From assembly GCF_017571475.1 (NCBI RefSeq), contig NZ_JAGETW010000001.1, positions 62,001 through 126,000 on the forward strand: DNA of 64,000 nucleotides, given 5' to 3'. Position numbers and translations under genes: made by a program. This DNA comes from Thiomicrorhabdus sp. 6S3-12 (GTDB lineage: Bacteria; Pseudomonadota; Gammaproteobacteria; Thiomicrospirales; Thiomicrospiraceae). Position 1 is the first letter of the stretch; every line of letters begins with the position of its first letter. This document shows positions 1 through 8,301 of the stretch, piece by piece. The notes beneath the pieces are model-generated. The model saw only the letters and a list, made by a program, of their open reading frames with translations. It ran no database searches and was not told the DNA's origin.

Positions 1-1
1 G

Positions 2-1279
2 CATAAAGCCAAACTGCGTTATCACGGCACCGAGCATGTTTATAAAATCTACGGACAAAAATCCAAAAAATATCAGCGCTATATCATCTCGCTGCTGGAC
101 ATTACCGAATTTGAAAAGATTAACCGCGATCTCCAGGAACAGAAAAACCGCGCGCTCGAAGCAACCCGTTCGAAAGGCGAATTTCTGGCCAATATGTCAC
201 ACGAAATTCGTACTCCATTGAATGCGATACTCGGTTTCATTGACCTGCTCAAAGAAAAGCCCTTGGACCAGGAAGGGAAAAAATACCTCGAAACGGTTAC
301 CCAATCGAGTCACACCCTGCTCGGCATTATCAATGACATTCTCGATCTGACCAAAATTGAAAGCGGTAAACTGGATATCGATATCAGCGAGTTTTCACCG
401 AAAGACGAACTGACCGGCGTTGCCGATCTGTTTAGAGCGCGTTGCAGCGAGAAAAACATCAATTTCGTCACCCACTTCTCGGAAAATCTTCCAAGCGGCA
501 TCAAATCCGACGCCCTGCGCATTAAGCAGGTTATCTCAAACCTGCTGTCCAATGCGGTCAAATTCACCGATTCCGGAAAAACCATCACCCTCGATATCAG
601 CTATAACCCCGGATGGCTGCGAATTTCGGTCGAGGACGAAGGGATCGGCATGACCCGGGAAGCGCAGGAGAAAATCTTCGAGGCTTTCTCCCAGGCGGAA
701 ACCTCGACAACCCGCAAATACGGCGGCACCGGTCTTGGCCTGACCATCAGCTCTCGCCTGATTAAAATGCTGGGCGGCAGCCTGAAGGTGACATCACGTC
801 TCGGCGAGGGCAGTAAATTCTATTTCAGCATTCCGGTTCAAGCGGTAGAACTCGCGCCTAAAACCCGAGCTCCTGCCGAAGGAAAAGAAATTGTCCGTTA
901 CCACGGCGATATTCTTCTGGTGGAAGACAATACAACCAATCAGATGCTGATGGTTGCGATTCTGAAAAAATTCGGCTTGAGCTGTCTGATTGCCAATGAC
1001 GGTCTGGAAGCGCTGGAACAAGCCAAAAGCCGTCGTTTTGACCTGATACTGATGGATGAAAACATGCCAAACCTCAACGGAATCGAGGCCACCAGACAGA
1101 TCCGCGAACACGAAAAACAAACCGGCGCGCACAGACAACACATTGTTGCCCTGACGGCAAACGCCATGACGGGAGACCGGGAACGCTTTATCGAAGCGGG
1201 TATGGACGAATACCTGACCAAACCGGTGAACATCGGCGAATTGACCAAGGTATTCGAGAAGTTTTTACCTAAAAAGTAA
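2..1279 (+). CDS. Hybrid sensor histidine kinase (5' truncated by window edge)
   Basis: The open frame runs in from the left edge, so the N-terminus lies outside the window and the first in-window ATG (194) sits inside the H-box. The 425 visible residues start with the tail of a PAS-type sensor (LLDITEFEK) and a short coiled coil. A HisKA H-box follows (NMSHEIRTPLN, phospho-acceptor His at about residue 67). The HATPase_c domain has an N-box (SNLLSNAVKFT), G1 (EDEGIGM) and G2 (GGTGLGL). A C-terminal receiver domain spans about residues 303-418, with ILLVEDN, phospho-acceptor Asp about 352 in LILMDENMP, and Lys about 407 in LTKPV. All catalytic residues are present. It should autophosphorylate and pass phosphate to its own receiver and then to an Hpt protein or regulator elsewhere. 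The signal sensed cannot be told from this fragment. It converges on xerD with 9 bases between them. Confidence 0.93.
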   Translation, partial: HKAKLRYHGTEHVYKIYGQKSKKYQRYIISLLDITEFEKINRDLQEQKNRALEATRSKGEFLANMSHEIRTPLNAILGFIDLLKEKPLDQEGKKYLETVTQSSHTLLGIINDILDLTKIESGKLDIDISEFSPKDELTGVADLFRARCSEKNINFVTHFSENLPSGIKSDALRIKQVISNLLSNAVKFTDSGKTITLDISYNPGWLRISVEDEGIGMTREAQEKIFEAFSQAETSTTRKYGGTGLGLTISSRLIKMLGGSLKVTSRLGEGSKFYFSIPVQAVELAPKTRAPAEGKEIVRYHGDILLVEDNTTNQMLMVAILKKFGLSCLIANDGLEALEQAKSRRFDLILMDENMPNLNGIEATRQIREHEKQTGAHRQHIVALTANAMTGDRERFIEAGMDEYLTKPVNIGELTKVFEKFLPKK

Positions 1280-1285
1280 TCGCCG

Positions 1286-1307
1286 CCATCACCCTCGAGG
1301 GTGATGG
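1286..1307. other. Perfect 22-bp palindrome at the kinase/xerD convergence
   Basis: Two 11-base arms meet at CTCGAG. The palindrome contains the xerD stop codon and its last codons (the HHPRG end of the protein) and lies 7 bases after the kinase stop codon. Either transcript could fold it into a strong hairpin. Neither strand has a convincing U-tract after it, so a role as a bidirectional terminator is only inferred. Confidence 0.5.
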
Positions 1308-2176
1308 TGCTGATGCAGGCTTTGCAGACGCTGCTTAGCGACATGCGTATAAATCTGCGTGGTCGACAGATCACTATGTCCGAGCAAAAGCTGGACACTG
1401 CGCAGATCCGCGCCATGATTGATCAGGTGGGTGGCAAAAGCGTGCCTTAAGCCGTGCGGCGACAACTTATTGAAGATTCCGACCGATTCCGCCAGCTTGC
1501 GCACCCGATGCCAAAGCGTCTGACGCGTCATTGGACGACCGAGACGGGAAACAAACAGCGTCGACACTCTTTTCTTTCCGACCAGTTCGCCACGCGCGCC
1601 CTGCAAATAACGTTGCAACCATTCAGAGGCAACTTCACCAATTGGCACGATGCGCTCCTTGGCCCCCTTACCGGTTACCTGAACCACTCCGGCGGATAAA
1701 TTGAGCTGCTCGAACGGCAGGCCAACCACTTCGGAAACCCGTAGTCCCGATGCATACATCAACTCCAGAATTGCCCGATCTCGGATTCCCAATGCCGTAG
1801 TCAGATCCGGTGCCTCAAGCAGCGCTTCTATCTGCACTTCACTCAACACCTTGGGAATCTTACGCTCGGCTTTCGGCGCCTTAAGCTGCTGAACAGGATT
1901 GTTTTCAATCGGGTACTGCTGATTGGCCCACTGATAGAAACGCTTGATACTGCTTAGCATACGCGCGTTCGAACTCGCTTTACGCTGTGCCATCAGCTGC
2001 AATACAAAGTCCTGCAGATTTTCAGAGCTCAGCGTTTCCCACGACTGGCGCCCTTCCAGCAACCAGTCGCGGAATTTCTGCAGGTCGGTCCGATAAGCCG
2101 CAACCGTATTGGCGCTCAAACCCTGATTAAATTGCAGATATTCCAAAAACTCTAGCAGCGGCATCGCGGCGGACAT
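1289..2176 (-). CDS. xerD: Site-specific tyrosine recombinase XerD
   Basis: XerD works with XerC at dif sites to resolve chromosome dimers at division. The 295-residue length is typical. An N-terminal SAM-like core-binding domain (LEFLEYLQFNQGLSANT) precedes the catalytic domain. Catalytic residues are visible: Arg in ASGLRVSE, Lys in VTGKGAKER, His and Arg in SPHGLRHAFATHL, His in LLGHSDLSTTQ and the nucleophile Tyr in QIYTHV. The C-terminal LHQHHHPRG ending is characteristic of XerD rather than XerC. The gene lies downstream of rplS beyond a terminator and probably has its own promoter. Nothing nearby suggests a phage or integron integrase. Confidence 0.93.
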   Translation of the reverse strand: MSAAMPLLEFLEYLQFNQGLSANTVAAYRTDLQKFRDWLLEGRQSWETLSSENLQDFVLQLMAQRKASSNARMLSSIKRFYQWANQQYPIENNPVQQLKAPKAERKIPKVLSEVQIEALLEAPDLTTALGIRDRAILELMYASGLRVSEVVGLPFEQLNLSAGVVQVTGKGAKERIVPIGEVASEWLQRYLQGARGELVGKKRVSTLFVSRLGRPMTRQTLWHRVRKLAESVGIFNKLSPHGLRHAFATHLINHGADLRSVQLLLGHSDLSTTQIYTHVAKQRLQSLHQHHHPRG

Positions 2177-2244
2177 AAATCACTCCGAATTCAACTCTTG
2201 AGCCAAAGTATAGCGGAAAGCGTTTGTTAAAAAACAGTAGGCAA

Positions 2245-2284
2245 TAAAAAAACCCCGCCAGTAGACCTGACGGGGTTTTTCTTA
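2245..2284 (-). terminator. Rho-independent terminator of the rpsP-rimM-trmD-rplS operon
   Basis: A strong GC stem has arms AACCCCG and CGGGGTT, with further pairing through CCAG/CTGA. On the minus strand it is followed by a run of T residues. It lies about 30 bases past the rplS stop codon. The A-rich far side means it could also act on the plus strand, but no plus-strand gene enters here. Confidence 0.85.
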
Positions 2285-2316
2285 AAGAAAAGTTTTCAGC
2301 CCACGCGGGGCGGAAA

Positions 2317-2661
2317 TTATACTTTTTCTTTGATACGAGCCGCTTTACCGGATAGGTTACGCAGATAGTAAAGTTTCGCACGACGAACGTCACCGCGACG
2401 CTTAACAGTAATGCTGTCAACTAGCGGGCTGAAAGTCTGGAAAGTACGCTCAACACCTACACCGTGAGAGATTTTACGAACGATGAAGTTAGAGTTGATA
2501 CCACGGTTTTTCTTCGCGATAACAACACCTTCATACGCCTGTAGACGTTCGTTTTTACCTTCAACAACTTTAACTTGAACAACAACTGTATCACCTGGCG
2601 CGAAAGCCGGGATTTCTTTAGTCATTTGTTCTGCTTCAATCTTTTTAATGATATCGCTCAT
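2317..2661 (-). CDS. rplS: 50S ribosomal protein L19
   Basis: L19 lies at the 30S-50S interface of the ribosome. The 114-residue product beginning [13 protein letters not shown] matches the usual L19 start and length. The start at 2661 has a GGAGAAG ribosome binding site just upstream, whereas the ATG 15 bases further upstream would overlap that site. Family blocks visible include [47 protein letters not shown] and [16 protein letters not shown]. It is the last gene of the conserved rpsP-rimM-trmD-rplS operon and is followed by a terminator. Confidence 0.97.
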   Translation of the reverse strand: MSDIIKKIEAEQMTKEIPAFAPGDTVVVQVKVVEGKNERLQAYEGVVIAKKNRGINSNFIVRKISHGVGVERTFQTFSPLVDSITVKRRGDVRRAKLYYLRNLSGKAARIKEKV

Positions 2662-2704
2662 TTTAAGCTTCTCCATTAGTGGCTCTTTAATTTATAGCGA
2701 GCCT

Positions 2705-2794
2705 CAGGGGTTTTGCCCCTGTGAACTTTATCCAACAATACACGCGACAAGGCGTCAGAGGTTGAATCCTAATTGTAGACTCCGGTATCGGAGT
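2705..2794 (-). other. Two small hairpins between trmD and rplS
   Basis: Perfect 6-bp stems occur at 2705-2721 (CAGGGG / CCCCTG) and 2779-2794 (ACTCCG / CGGAGT). Neither is followed by a T-run on the minus strand, so they are not canonical terminators. They may be RNA processing or stability elements that set rplS level against trmD. This is inferred from position only. Confidence 0.35.
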
Positions 2795-2799
2795 GTAAC

Positions 2800-3495
2800 C
2801 TACTCGCCGTCCTGATATCGGGCCAGTAGATCCGGGCGTCGCTGCTCAGTGCGCAGCAACTTTTGTTGGTGACGCCAAGCGTCGATTTTGGCGTGATTCC
2901 CTTGCAACAGAACCTCCGGCACCTGCATTCCATTAACCTCTTCCGGTCGTGTGTAATGCGGACAGTCCAGAAGACCGTCGGAAAAAGAGTCCTGCTCCGC
3001 CGACTGATCATGCCCCAAGGCACCCGGCAGCAAGCGAATCAAGGAGTCCATCAGCATCATAGCCGGCAGCTCCCCGCCACTGACGACAAAGTCGCCAATA
3101 CAAATTTCTTCATCCACCTCGGTTTGCAGCAGGCGCTCGTCAATGCCTTCATATCGACCGCAAAGAAGCGTAATCGAATCCAGCTGAGCGAGCTGTGCCA
3201 CCTTCTCTTGAGTCAGCGGCTGCCCCTGCGGGGAAAGATAGATGACATGAGGTTTTGCTGTCTGCGCCTGGCGAATCGCATCAACGCTGTCTTTAAGCGG
3301 TTGATACATCATCACCATGCCCGGCCCCCCGCCATAAGGACGATCATCGACCGTTTTATGGCGATCATGGGTAAACTCGCGGGGATTCCAGGTGTTCAGG
3401 CTATATAGCTGCTTTTGCAGAGCCCGACGACTGACGCCGGATTCCGTTAAAGCCCCGAACATCTCCGGAAAGAGGGTGATGACATCAAATCTCAC
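2800..3495 (-). CDS. trmD: tRNA (guanine(37)-N1)-methyltransferase TrmD
   Basis: TrmD methylates G37 of tRNAs carrying G36 and so prevents +1 frameshifting. It is a SPOUT-family, SAM-dependent enzyme acting as a dimer. Visible motifs are [11 protein letters not shown] near the N-terminus, [34 protein letters not shown] (SAM knot) and [14 protein letters not shown], with [10 protein letters not shown] later. I place the start at GTG 3495, giving [10 protein letters not shown]. This GTG overlaps the rimM TGA as GTGA, a typical coupled start. A frame-open ATG 21 bases upstream would add MAGGRDR, which the family lacks. The product of about 231 residues is slightly shorter than the E. coli enzyme at the C-terminus. 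Confidence 0.95.
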   Translation of the reverse strand: MRFDVITLFPEMFGALTESGVSRRALQKQLYSLNTWNPREFTHDRHKTVDDRPYGGGPGMVMMYQPLKDSVDAIRQAQTAKPHVIYLSPQGQPLTQEKVAQLAQLDSITLLCGRYEGIDERLLQTEVDEEICIGDFVVSGGELPAMMLMDSLIRLLPGALGHDQSAEQDSFSDGLLDCPHYTRPEEVNGMQVPEVLLQGNHAKIDAWRHQQKLLRTEQRRPDLLARYQDGE

Positions 3496-4013
3496 TCGGT
3501 CTCTTCCGCCTGCCAATCCACCTTGATTCGTTTGCCCTGGACATCGATCTCGATAATGAACTCATCCATTACAAACGGAATCAGCTCCTCGGTCTCGCCC
3601 TTGACACGCAAAACATCATGCGCACCGGTTTCGATCAAATCGGCCACTTCGCCGAGGTTTTCACCCTGCAGGTTTACCACCTGACAGCCGATCAGATCGA
3701 TCCAGTAAAATTCGTTCTCATCCTGTTTCAGTTGCGCGCGATCGATTGCGATCTCGCACCCCATATATTCACGCGCCAAATCGCGATCACCAATGAGATC
3801 AAGTTTGGCAACCAGCGCTTTACCGCCCTGCTGCCCTTTGAAGTCTTCAACTTTGACTTCCAACCATTCGCCTTTGTGTTTAATCCACCAAGGCGAATAG
3901 CTAAAAATATTTTCGCGGGGTTCGGTATCGGAGAAAATCTTCACCCATCCATGAACCCCGAAAACGCCGTTAATCTGGCCGACAGGCAAAAGATTTTCGG
4001 GTAATTCCGCCAT
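3492..4013 (-). CDS. rimM: Ribosome maturation factor RimM
   Basis: RimM binds S19 and assists maturation of the 30S head. The 173-residue protein has the N-terminal RimM beta-barrel ([20 protein letters not shown]) and a C-terminal PRC-barrel ([17 protein letters not shown], then [12 protein letters not shown]). It sits between rpsP and trmD as in most gammaproteobacteria. Its TGA stop overlaps the GTG start proposed for trmD, which suggests translational coupling. Confidence 0.95.
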   Translation of the reverse strand: MAELPENLLPVGQINGVFGVHGWVKIFSDTEPRENIFSYSPWWIKHKGEWLEVKVEDFKGQQGGKALVAKLDLIGDRDLAREYMGCEIAIDRAQLKQDENEFYWIDLIGCQVVNLQGENLGEVADLIETGAHDVLRVKGETEELIPFVMDEFIIEIDVQGKRIKVDWQAEETE

Positions 4014-4041
4014 AAAACTTACCTGCTAGCCAAAGAGTCGA

Positions 4042-4278
4042 TTAAGCGTTTTTAAGGATGCTCTTAACGCGGTCGCTCATTTGCGCACCTTCAGCAACCC
4101 AGTGGTCAACACGCGCCTGATCAACACGTAGTTTTTCTTCTTGACCACGTGCGATAGGGTTGTAGAAACCTACCTGCTCAATGAAACGGCCGGTCGCGCT
4201 GAAACGCTGATCAGCAACAACTAGCTTGTAAAAAGGACGCTTTTTAGAACCACCACGGGCCAAACGAATAACTACCAT
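4042..4278 (-). CDS. rpsP: 30S ribosomal protein S16
   Basis: The 78-residue product starts [17 protein letters not shown] and contains [16 protein letters not shown] and GFYNPIA, the hallmark blocks of S16. The length is normal for the family. A purine-rich AAGGAAAA site lies upstream of the ATG. This is the first gene of the rpsP-rimM-trmD-rplS operon. A small leader hairpin precedes it. Confidence 0.97.
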   Translation of the reverse strand: MVVIRLARGGSKKRPFYKLVVADQRFSATGRFIEQVGFYNPIARGQEEKLRVDQARVDHWVAEGAQMSDRVKSILKNA

Positions 4279-4306
4279 AACATTTTCCTTTATGTTGTCA
4301 GGCGAT

Positions 4307-4322
4307 GAGAGGAAACCCTCTC
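4307..4322 (-). other. Leader hairpin upstream of rpsP
   Basis: A perfect 6-bp stem (GAGAGG / CCTCTC) with a 4-base loop lies about 30 bases upstream of the rpsP ATG. It is on the minus-strand transcript between the likely promoter and the ribosome binding site. It could be an operon leader structure of the kind used in ribosomal-protein feedback, but no known S16 binding motif is recognised. Confidence 0.35.
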
Positions 4323-4383
4323 AACAATTTCTTCTAGTTTAGAACTATCTGTATTTCCGCTTTCGATAAGCCAAAAACAGGAA

Positions 4384-4410
4384 AGCCGCGATTATAAAGA
4401 AACCGCGGCC
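4384..4410 (-). terminator. Possible terminator downstream of ffh
   Basis: GCCGCG and CGCGGC arms are separated by about 13 bases, with a T-rich stretch interrupted by CC and G on the minus strand after the stem. It lies about 70 bases beyond the ffh stop and ahead of rpsP. The long loop and broken T-run make it a weak candidate. A second stem (4420-4440, GCCTTT / AAAGGC) has its T-run on the plus strand only. Confidence 0.4.
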
Positions 4411-4479
4411 TATTATCAAGCCTTTATTCGAGCAAAAGGCATTTTATTTATACTGCAAAAACAACTGCTTAGATCAGGG

Positions 4480-5859
4480 TCAACGCATTCCCGGCGGCAT
4501 CCCGCCCCCCATACCCGGAGGAAGCTTGCCGGCCAGACCGCGCATCATGTTTTTCATGCCGCCGCCTTTCATCTTCTTCATCATTTTCTGCATCTGCGTA
4601 AACTGCTTAAGCAATTTGTTGACGTCCTGCACGGAAGTACCGGAACCGGTGGCAATACGGCGCTTGCGCGAGCCTTTAATAACGGCCGGAAAACGTCGTT
4701 CCTGCGGCGTCATGGAATGGATAATGGCCGCCAGACGACGGAACTCTTTTTCCGCCATGTCATTATCGACCTGACCTTTCAGCTGACCCATGCCCGGCAA
4801 CTTGCCAAGCATACCGCCGATACCGCCCATTTTGTTGATCTGTTGCAGCTGCTCCAGAAAGTCCTCCAGGTCGAACTGACCGGACTTCTGAATTTTCTGA
4901 GCAAATTTTTCCGCCTTCTTTTTATCGATTTTGCTTTCGGCTTCTTCGATCAGACTCAGAACATCGCCCATCCCGAGAATTCGACCGGCCATACGTTCCG
5001 GATGGAACGGTTCCAGCGCATCGGTCTTCTCACCTGCCCCCAGGAACTTAATCGGCTTCCCGGTAATTTCGCGGATCGACAGAGCCGCACCGCCGCGAGC
5101 ATCACCGTCGGTCTTGGTCAAAATGACCCCGGTAAGCGGCAAAGCATCGTTAAACGCTTTGGCGGTATTAGCCGCATCCTGACCGGTCATGGCGTCGACC
5201 ACAAACAGTGTTTCCGCCGGTGTAATCGAATCATGCAGACGCTTGATCTCGCCCATCATATCTTCGTCGATATGCAGACGGCCGGCGGTATCCAGAATCA
5301 GGACGTCGGCAAACTTCTTACGCGCCTCGGCATGCGCGTTACGCGCGATCTCGACAGGATCCTGATCGGCCGTAGACGGGAAAAAATCAACTCCGACCTG
5401 CTCGGCCAGAGTCTCAAGCTGTTTAATCGCGGCAGGACGGTAAACATCGGCCGAAACCACCATTACCTTTTTCTTTTCCCGCTCGGTCAACCACTTGGCC
5501 AGCTTCCCGACCGAGGTCGTTTTACCCGCCCCCTGAAGACCGGCCATCATAATGACCGCCGGCGGCTCCACATTAAAGTTAAGCGGGCTCGCCTCTTCCC
5601 CCATAACCGTGGTCAGCTCGTCTTTAACGATCTTGATAAACGCCTGCCCCGGATTCAGGCTGGTTGAAACCTCCTGACCGACGGCGCGCTCCTGCACCTT
5701 GGTGATAAACGATTTAACAACCGGCAGCGCGACATCGGCTTCAAGCAGTGCTCGACGCACATCACGCAAGGCGTCTTTAATATTCGATTCGGTTAGACGC
5801 CCCTGACCTTTCAGGGTTTTTAATGTTCGGTTTAAGCGATCGGATAAATTATCAAACAT
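4480..5859 (-). CDS. ffh: Signal recognition particle protein Ffh (SRP54)
   Basis: Ffh is the GTPase subunit of the SRP. With 4.5S RNA it delivers nascent inner-membrane proteins to FtsY. The 459-residue product starts MFDNLSDRLNRTL at ATG 5859, which has a GGAGAAAGAG ribosome binding site. The longer frame (start 5880) would include that site. Visible parts are the N domain, GTP-binding G1 (GLQGAGKTTSVGKLA), DTAGRLHID, TKTDGDARGGAALS and, from about residue 330, the methionine-rich M domain, ending in a Met/Gly-rich tail (KKMKGGGMKNMM). It is divergent from the ypjD-like gene, as its neighbours are in related genomes. Confidence 0.97.
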   Translation of the reverse strand: MFDNLSDRLNRTLKTLKGQGRLTESNIKDALRDVRRALLEADVALPVVKSFITKVQERAVGQEVSTSLNPGQAFIKIVKDELTTVMGEEASPLNFNVEPPAVIMMAGLQGAGKTTSVGKLAKWLTEREKKKVMVVSADVYRPAAIKQLETLAEQVGVDFFPSTADQDPVEIARNAHAEARKKFADVLILDTAGRLHIDEDMMGEIKRLHDSITPAETLFVVDAMTGQDAANTAKAFNDALPLTGVILTKTDGDARGGAALSIREITGKPIKFLGAGEKTDALEPFHPERMAGRILGMGDVLSLIEEAESKIDKKKAEKFAQKIQKSGQFDLEDFLEQLQQINKMGGIGGMLGKLPGMGQLKGQVDNDMAEKEFRRLAAIIHSMTPQERRFPAVIKGSRKRRIATGSGTSVQDVNKLLKQFTQMQKMMKKMKGGGMKNMMRGLAGKLPPGMGGGMPPGMR

Positions 5860-6079
5860 CTCTTTCTCCACTTTGCGCAAAGGCCTTAGTACTCACACCC
5901 GACAAGGCGATGCTTTACGCTCTAGCGCTCTTCTATTCAAAAATTAATTCCGCTATTATAAACAATTCATTCACTAATTTATGTACCGATCAGAACAAGC
6001 GGTGCAGATTTCGTTCACAAGACAACACGTTCGGACTCGTAATAGAGCCAGGCCGAGCAACTTTCAGCAAAGGACATCT

Positions 6080-6877
6080 ATGATACTCAGTGGATTCAGC
6101 GCACTTATCGCTAGCATTCTTTATTTGTTTGTTAGTCTGTTGATCTGGCGAAAAATCCGGTTTGTTGAAAAAGTCGATCCCGGCTACCAGCGCAAGCACA
6201 TTCTGCTTTCCGCCTCTTTAGCCGCTGTTCTGCATCTGTTCTCGCTAAGCCAGACCCTGTGGCAGGGTTATTTCGTCTTCAACTTTGCCAATGCGCTCTC
6301 CATGATCACTCTGCTGGCGACCTTGATTCTGCTGTACCTTAACCGCAAGATGGTCGTTGAAACCCTGGGGATTTTCGTCTTCCCTCTGGCCGCGCTGAGC
6401 ACTTTGCTTCCGATCGGGTTTAACGAACACACACGTCTGCCGCTCGAACTCGGCAGCCATGTACTGATCTCAATCGCGGCATACAGTACGCTCGGCATCG
6501 CGACCGCTCAAGCGATTCTGTATTCCATTCAAGAGAAACGCTTCCGCAAGAAGCAACTTTCCAACCTGATGCGTGCACTGCCGCCGTTACAGGAAATGGA
6601 AAACCTGATGCTAAAACTGCTTCTCATCGGTTTTACCATGCTCAGTTTCGCGCTCTTAAGCGGCATCTTCTTTGTTGAAGACCTTTTTGCGCAGCATCTG
6701 ATTCACAAAACCTTTTTCGCCATTCTCTCCTGGCTGGTATACGGTTGGTTCATTATCGGTCATTACCGCTATGGCTGGCGTGGTCAGAAAGCGGTTCGTT
6801 ACGTAATCTGGGCCTATCTTCTGTTGATCGTAAGCTTTATCGGTACCGAACTGATTCTGCACGCCCTGTACGACTAA
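6080..6877 (+). CDS. YpjD-like inner membrane protein (cytochrome c assembly / CcsA-HemX family)
   Basis: The 265-residue polytopic membrane protein starts MILSGFSALIASILYLF at ATG 6080, preceded by AAAGGA. A longer frame from 5981 adds a charged N-terminal stretch without membrane character and is rejected. About eight hydrophobic segments are visible. The conserved-type stretch SHVLISIAAYSTLGIA resembles the heme-handling CcmC/CcsA/HemX fold. Its position next to ffh and ahead of a CorB/YfjD-like gene matches E. coli ypjD. The function in E. coli is not settled; links to cytochrome assembly and to CorA/CorC-type metal resistance have been suggested by homology. No cytochrome maturation genes are adjacent. 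Confidence 0.85.
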   Translation: MILSGFSALIASILYLFVSLLIWRKIRFVEKVDPGYQRKHILLSASLAAVLHLFSLSQTLWQGYFVFNFANALSMITLLATLILLYLNRKMVVETLGIFVFPLAALSTLLPIGFNEHTRLPLELGSHVLISIAAYSTLGIATAQAILYSIQEKRFRKKQLSNLMRALPPLQEMENLMLKLLLIGFTMLSFALLSGIFFVEDLFAQHLIHKTFFAILSWLVYGWFIIGHYRYGWRGQKAVRYVIWAYLLLIVSFIGTELILHALYD

Positions 6878-7002
6878 GCTCGTTCCTTACCACAGTTCTG
6901 TGCCGACATTCTGGAAAAGAGGAAACTCTTTTCCCAAAGTCTTTTTATAAGCCGAATAAAAAAGTATAATTGAGCTCCGATTCATAACCTGTTTGAAAGA
7001 CT

Positions 7003-8301
7003 TTGAACTCACTTGATGTCTCAATCCTGTTTGGGATTCTTATACTGCTGATTATTCTCTCAGCTCTGTTTTCCAGTTCAGAAACCAGCATGATGGCTTT
7101 GAACCGCTATCGCTTGAAGCACAAGGTCAAATCCGGCCATAAAGGTGCCATTCTTGCACAGCGCCTGCTGGAAAAGCCGGACCGTCTTCTGGGCGTAATT
7201 CTGCTTGGAAACAATTTCGTCAATATTTTCGCCTCCTCGATCGCGACCATTATCGCCATGAAGCTGATCGGAGAAGCGGGCATCGCTCTGGCCGCCGGTC
7301 TGCTGACACTGGTAATCCTGGTCTTCGCCGAAGTCGCACCAAAAACCGTTGCCGCCCTTTATCCGGAAAAAATCGCCTATCCGGCAGCTTACGTCTTAAC
7401 GCCGTTACTTAAACTTCTGTCGCCTCTGGTATGGTTGGTTAACTTTTTCGCCAACGGTTTTTTACGCAGCCTCGGCATCAAGGTAAAACATCATGACGAC
7501 GATCACGCTCTGACCCATGAAGAGTTACAGACCTTAATCAACGAAGCGACCAGTCAGCTTCCGGCACATTACCGCTCCATGCTTAGTAGCGTTCTGCAGC
7601 TGGAGAGCGTTACGGTTGAAGATGTGATGATTCCTAAACAGGATGTGTATGCAATCGATGTCGATCAGCCGATCGAAGAGATTCTTAAGGATCTGCAAAA
7701 GTCGCCTTACACCCGAGTACCCATCTATCGCGGCTCTCTCGACGAAGACCTGATCGGTATTCTTAATCTGCGCCGAGCGCTGCCGGTACTGATGCGCGGA
7801 GATGTTACTTTAAAAGATCTGATCAAAATAAGTCGCCAGGCGTATTTCATCCCGGAAACCACTTCCTTGAGCGTGCAACTGGGTAAATTCAATCAGAAAA
7901 AACGCCGCATGGCGCTGATTGTCGATGAATACGGTGACCTGCAGGGACTATTGACCGTCGAAGACCTTCTGGAAGAGATCGTCGGCAAATTGTCTACAGA
8001 CGCCAAAGCGAAACCGAACACCGATACCGTGGAAATGAACGAAGACGGCAGCATGGCAATCGATGCTTCCGAATTTATCCGCGACCTTAACAAGGATTAT
8101 GAACTGGATCTTCCGACCGACGGGCCAAAAACCATTAACGGCCTGATTCAGGAAACCATGGAATCAATCCCGCCAGTCGGCACCTGTATCAAGGTGGACG
8201 ACTATGTATTTGAGGTCACGAAAATTTCCCAAAACGCGATTGAGACGGTCAAACTCTCTTTCTATACCAATCAGAGAACAAGACACAGTACCCATGACTA
8301 G
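7003..8301 (+). CDS. HlyC/CorC-family transporter (CorB/YfjD-like, CNNM domain)
   Basis: The 432-residue protein begins at TTG 7003 (read as Met). The frame is closed by a stop codon 9 bases upstream and no ATG lies close by. An N-terminal DUF21/CNNM membrane domain with about four helices includes SSSETSMMALNRYRL, LGNNFVNIFAS and VFAEVAPKTVAALYPEK. A tandem CBS pair follows (VEDVMIPKQDVYAIDV to about VDEYGDLQGLLTVEDLLEEIVG). A C-terminal CorC_HlyC domain has the INGLIQETMESIPPVGT block. By family it is a magnesium/cobalt efflux or Mg-homeostasis protein. It matches E. coli YfjD along its whole length. The stop overlaps the next gene by 8 bases, so the two are likely co-transcribed. Confidence 0.9.
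   Translation: MNSLDVSILFGILILLIILSALFSSSETSMMALNRYRLKHKVKSGHKGAILAQRLLEKPDRLLGVILLGNNFVNIFASSIATIIAMKLIGEAGIALAAGLLTLVILVFAEVAPKTVAALYPEKIAYPAAYVLTPLLKLLSPLVWLVNFFANGFLRSLGIKVKHHDDDHALTHEELQTLINEATSQLPAHYRSMLSSVLQLESVTVEDVMIPKQDVYAIDVDQPIEEILKDLQKSPYTRVPIYRGSLDEDLIGILNLRRALPVLMRGDVTLKDLIKISRQAYFIPETTSLSVQLGKFNQKKRRMALIVDEYGDLQGLLTVEDLLEEIVGKLSTDAKAKPNTDTVEMNEDGSMAIDASEFIRDLNKDYELDLPTDGPKTINGLIQETMESIPPVGTCIKVDDYVFEVTKISQNAIETVKLSFYTNQRTRHSTHD

Noticed and set aside
1289-2176. Tyrosine recombinase as a phage or integrative-element integrase
   Set aside because: All features fit housekeeping XerD; no attachment repeats, tRNA gene or phage genes flank it.
4420-4440. Second stem near the ffh end as the ffh terminator
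   Set aside because: Its T-run lies on the plus strand, where no gene ends, so it does not fit a minus-strand terminator.
4717-5667. 316-codon plus-strand frame antisense to ffh
   Set aside because: It lies wholly within ffh, has no recognisable domain and is a typical shadow frame in a GC-rich codon pattern.
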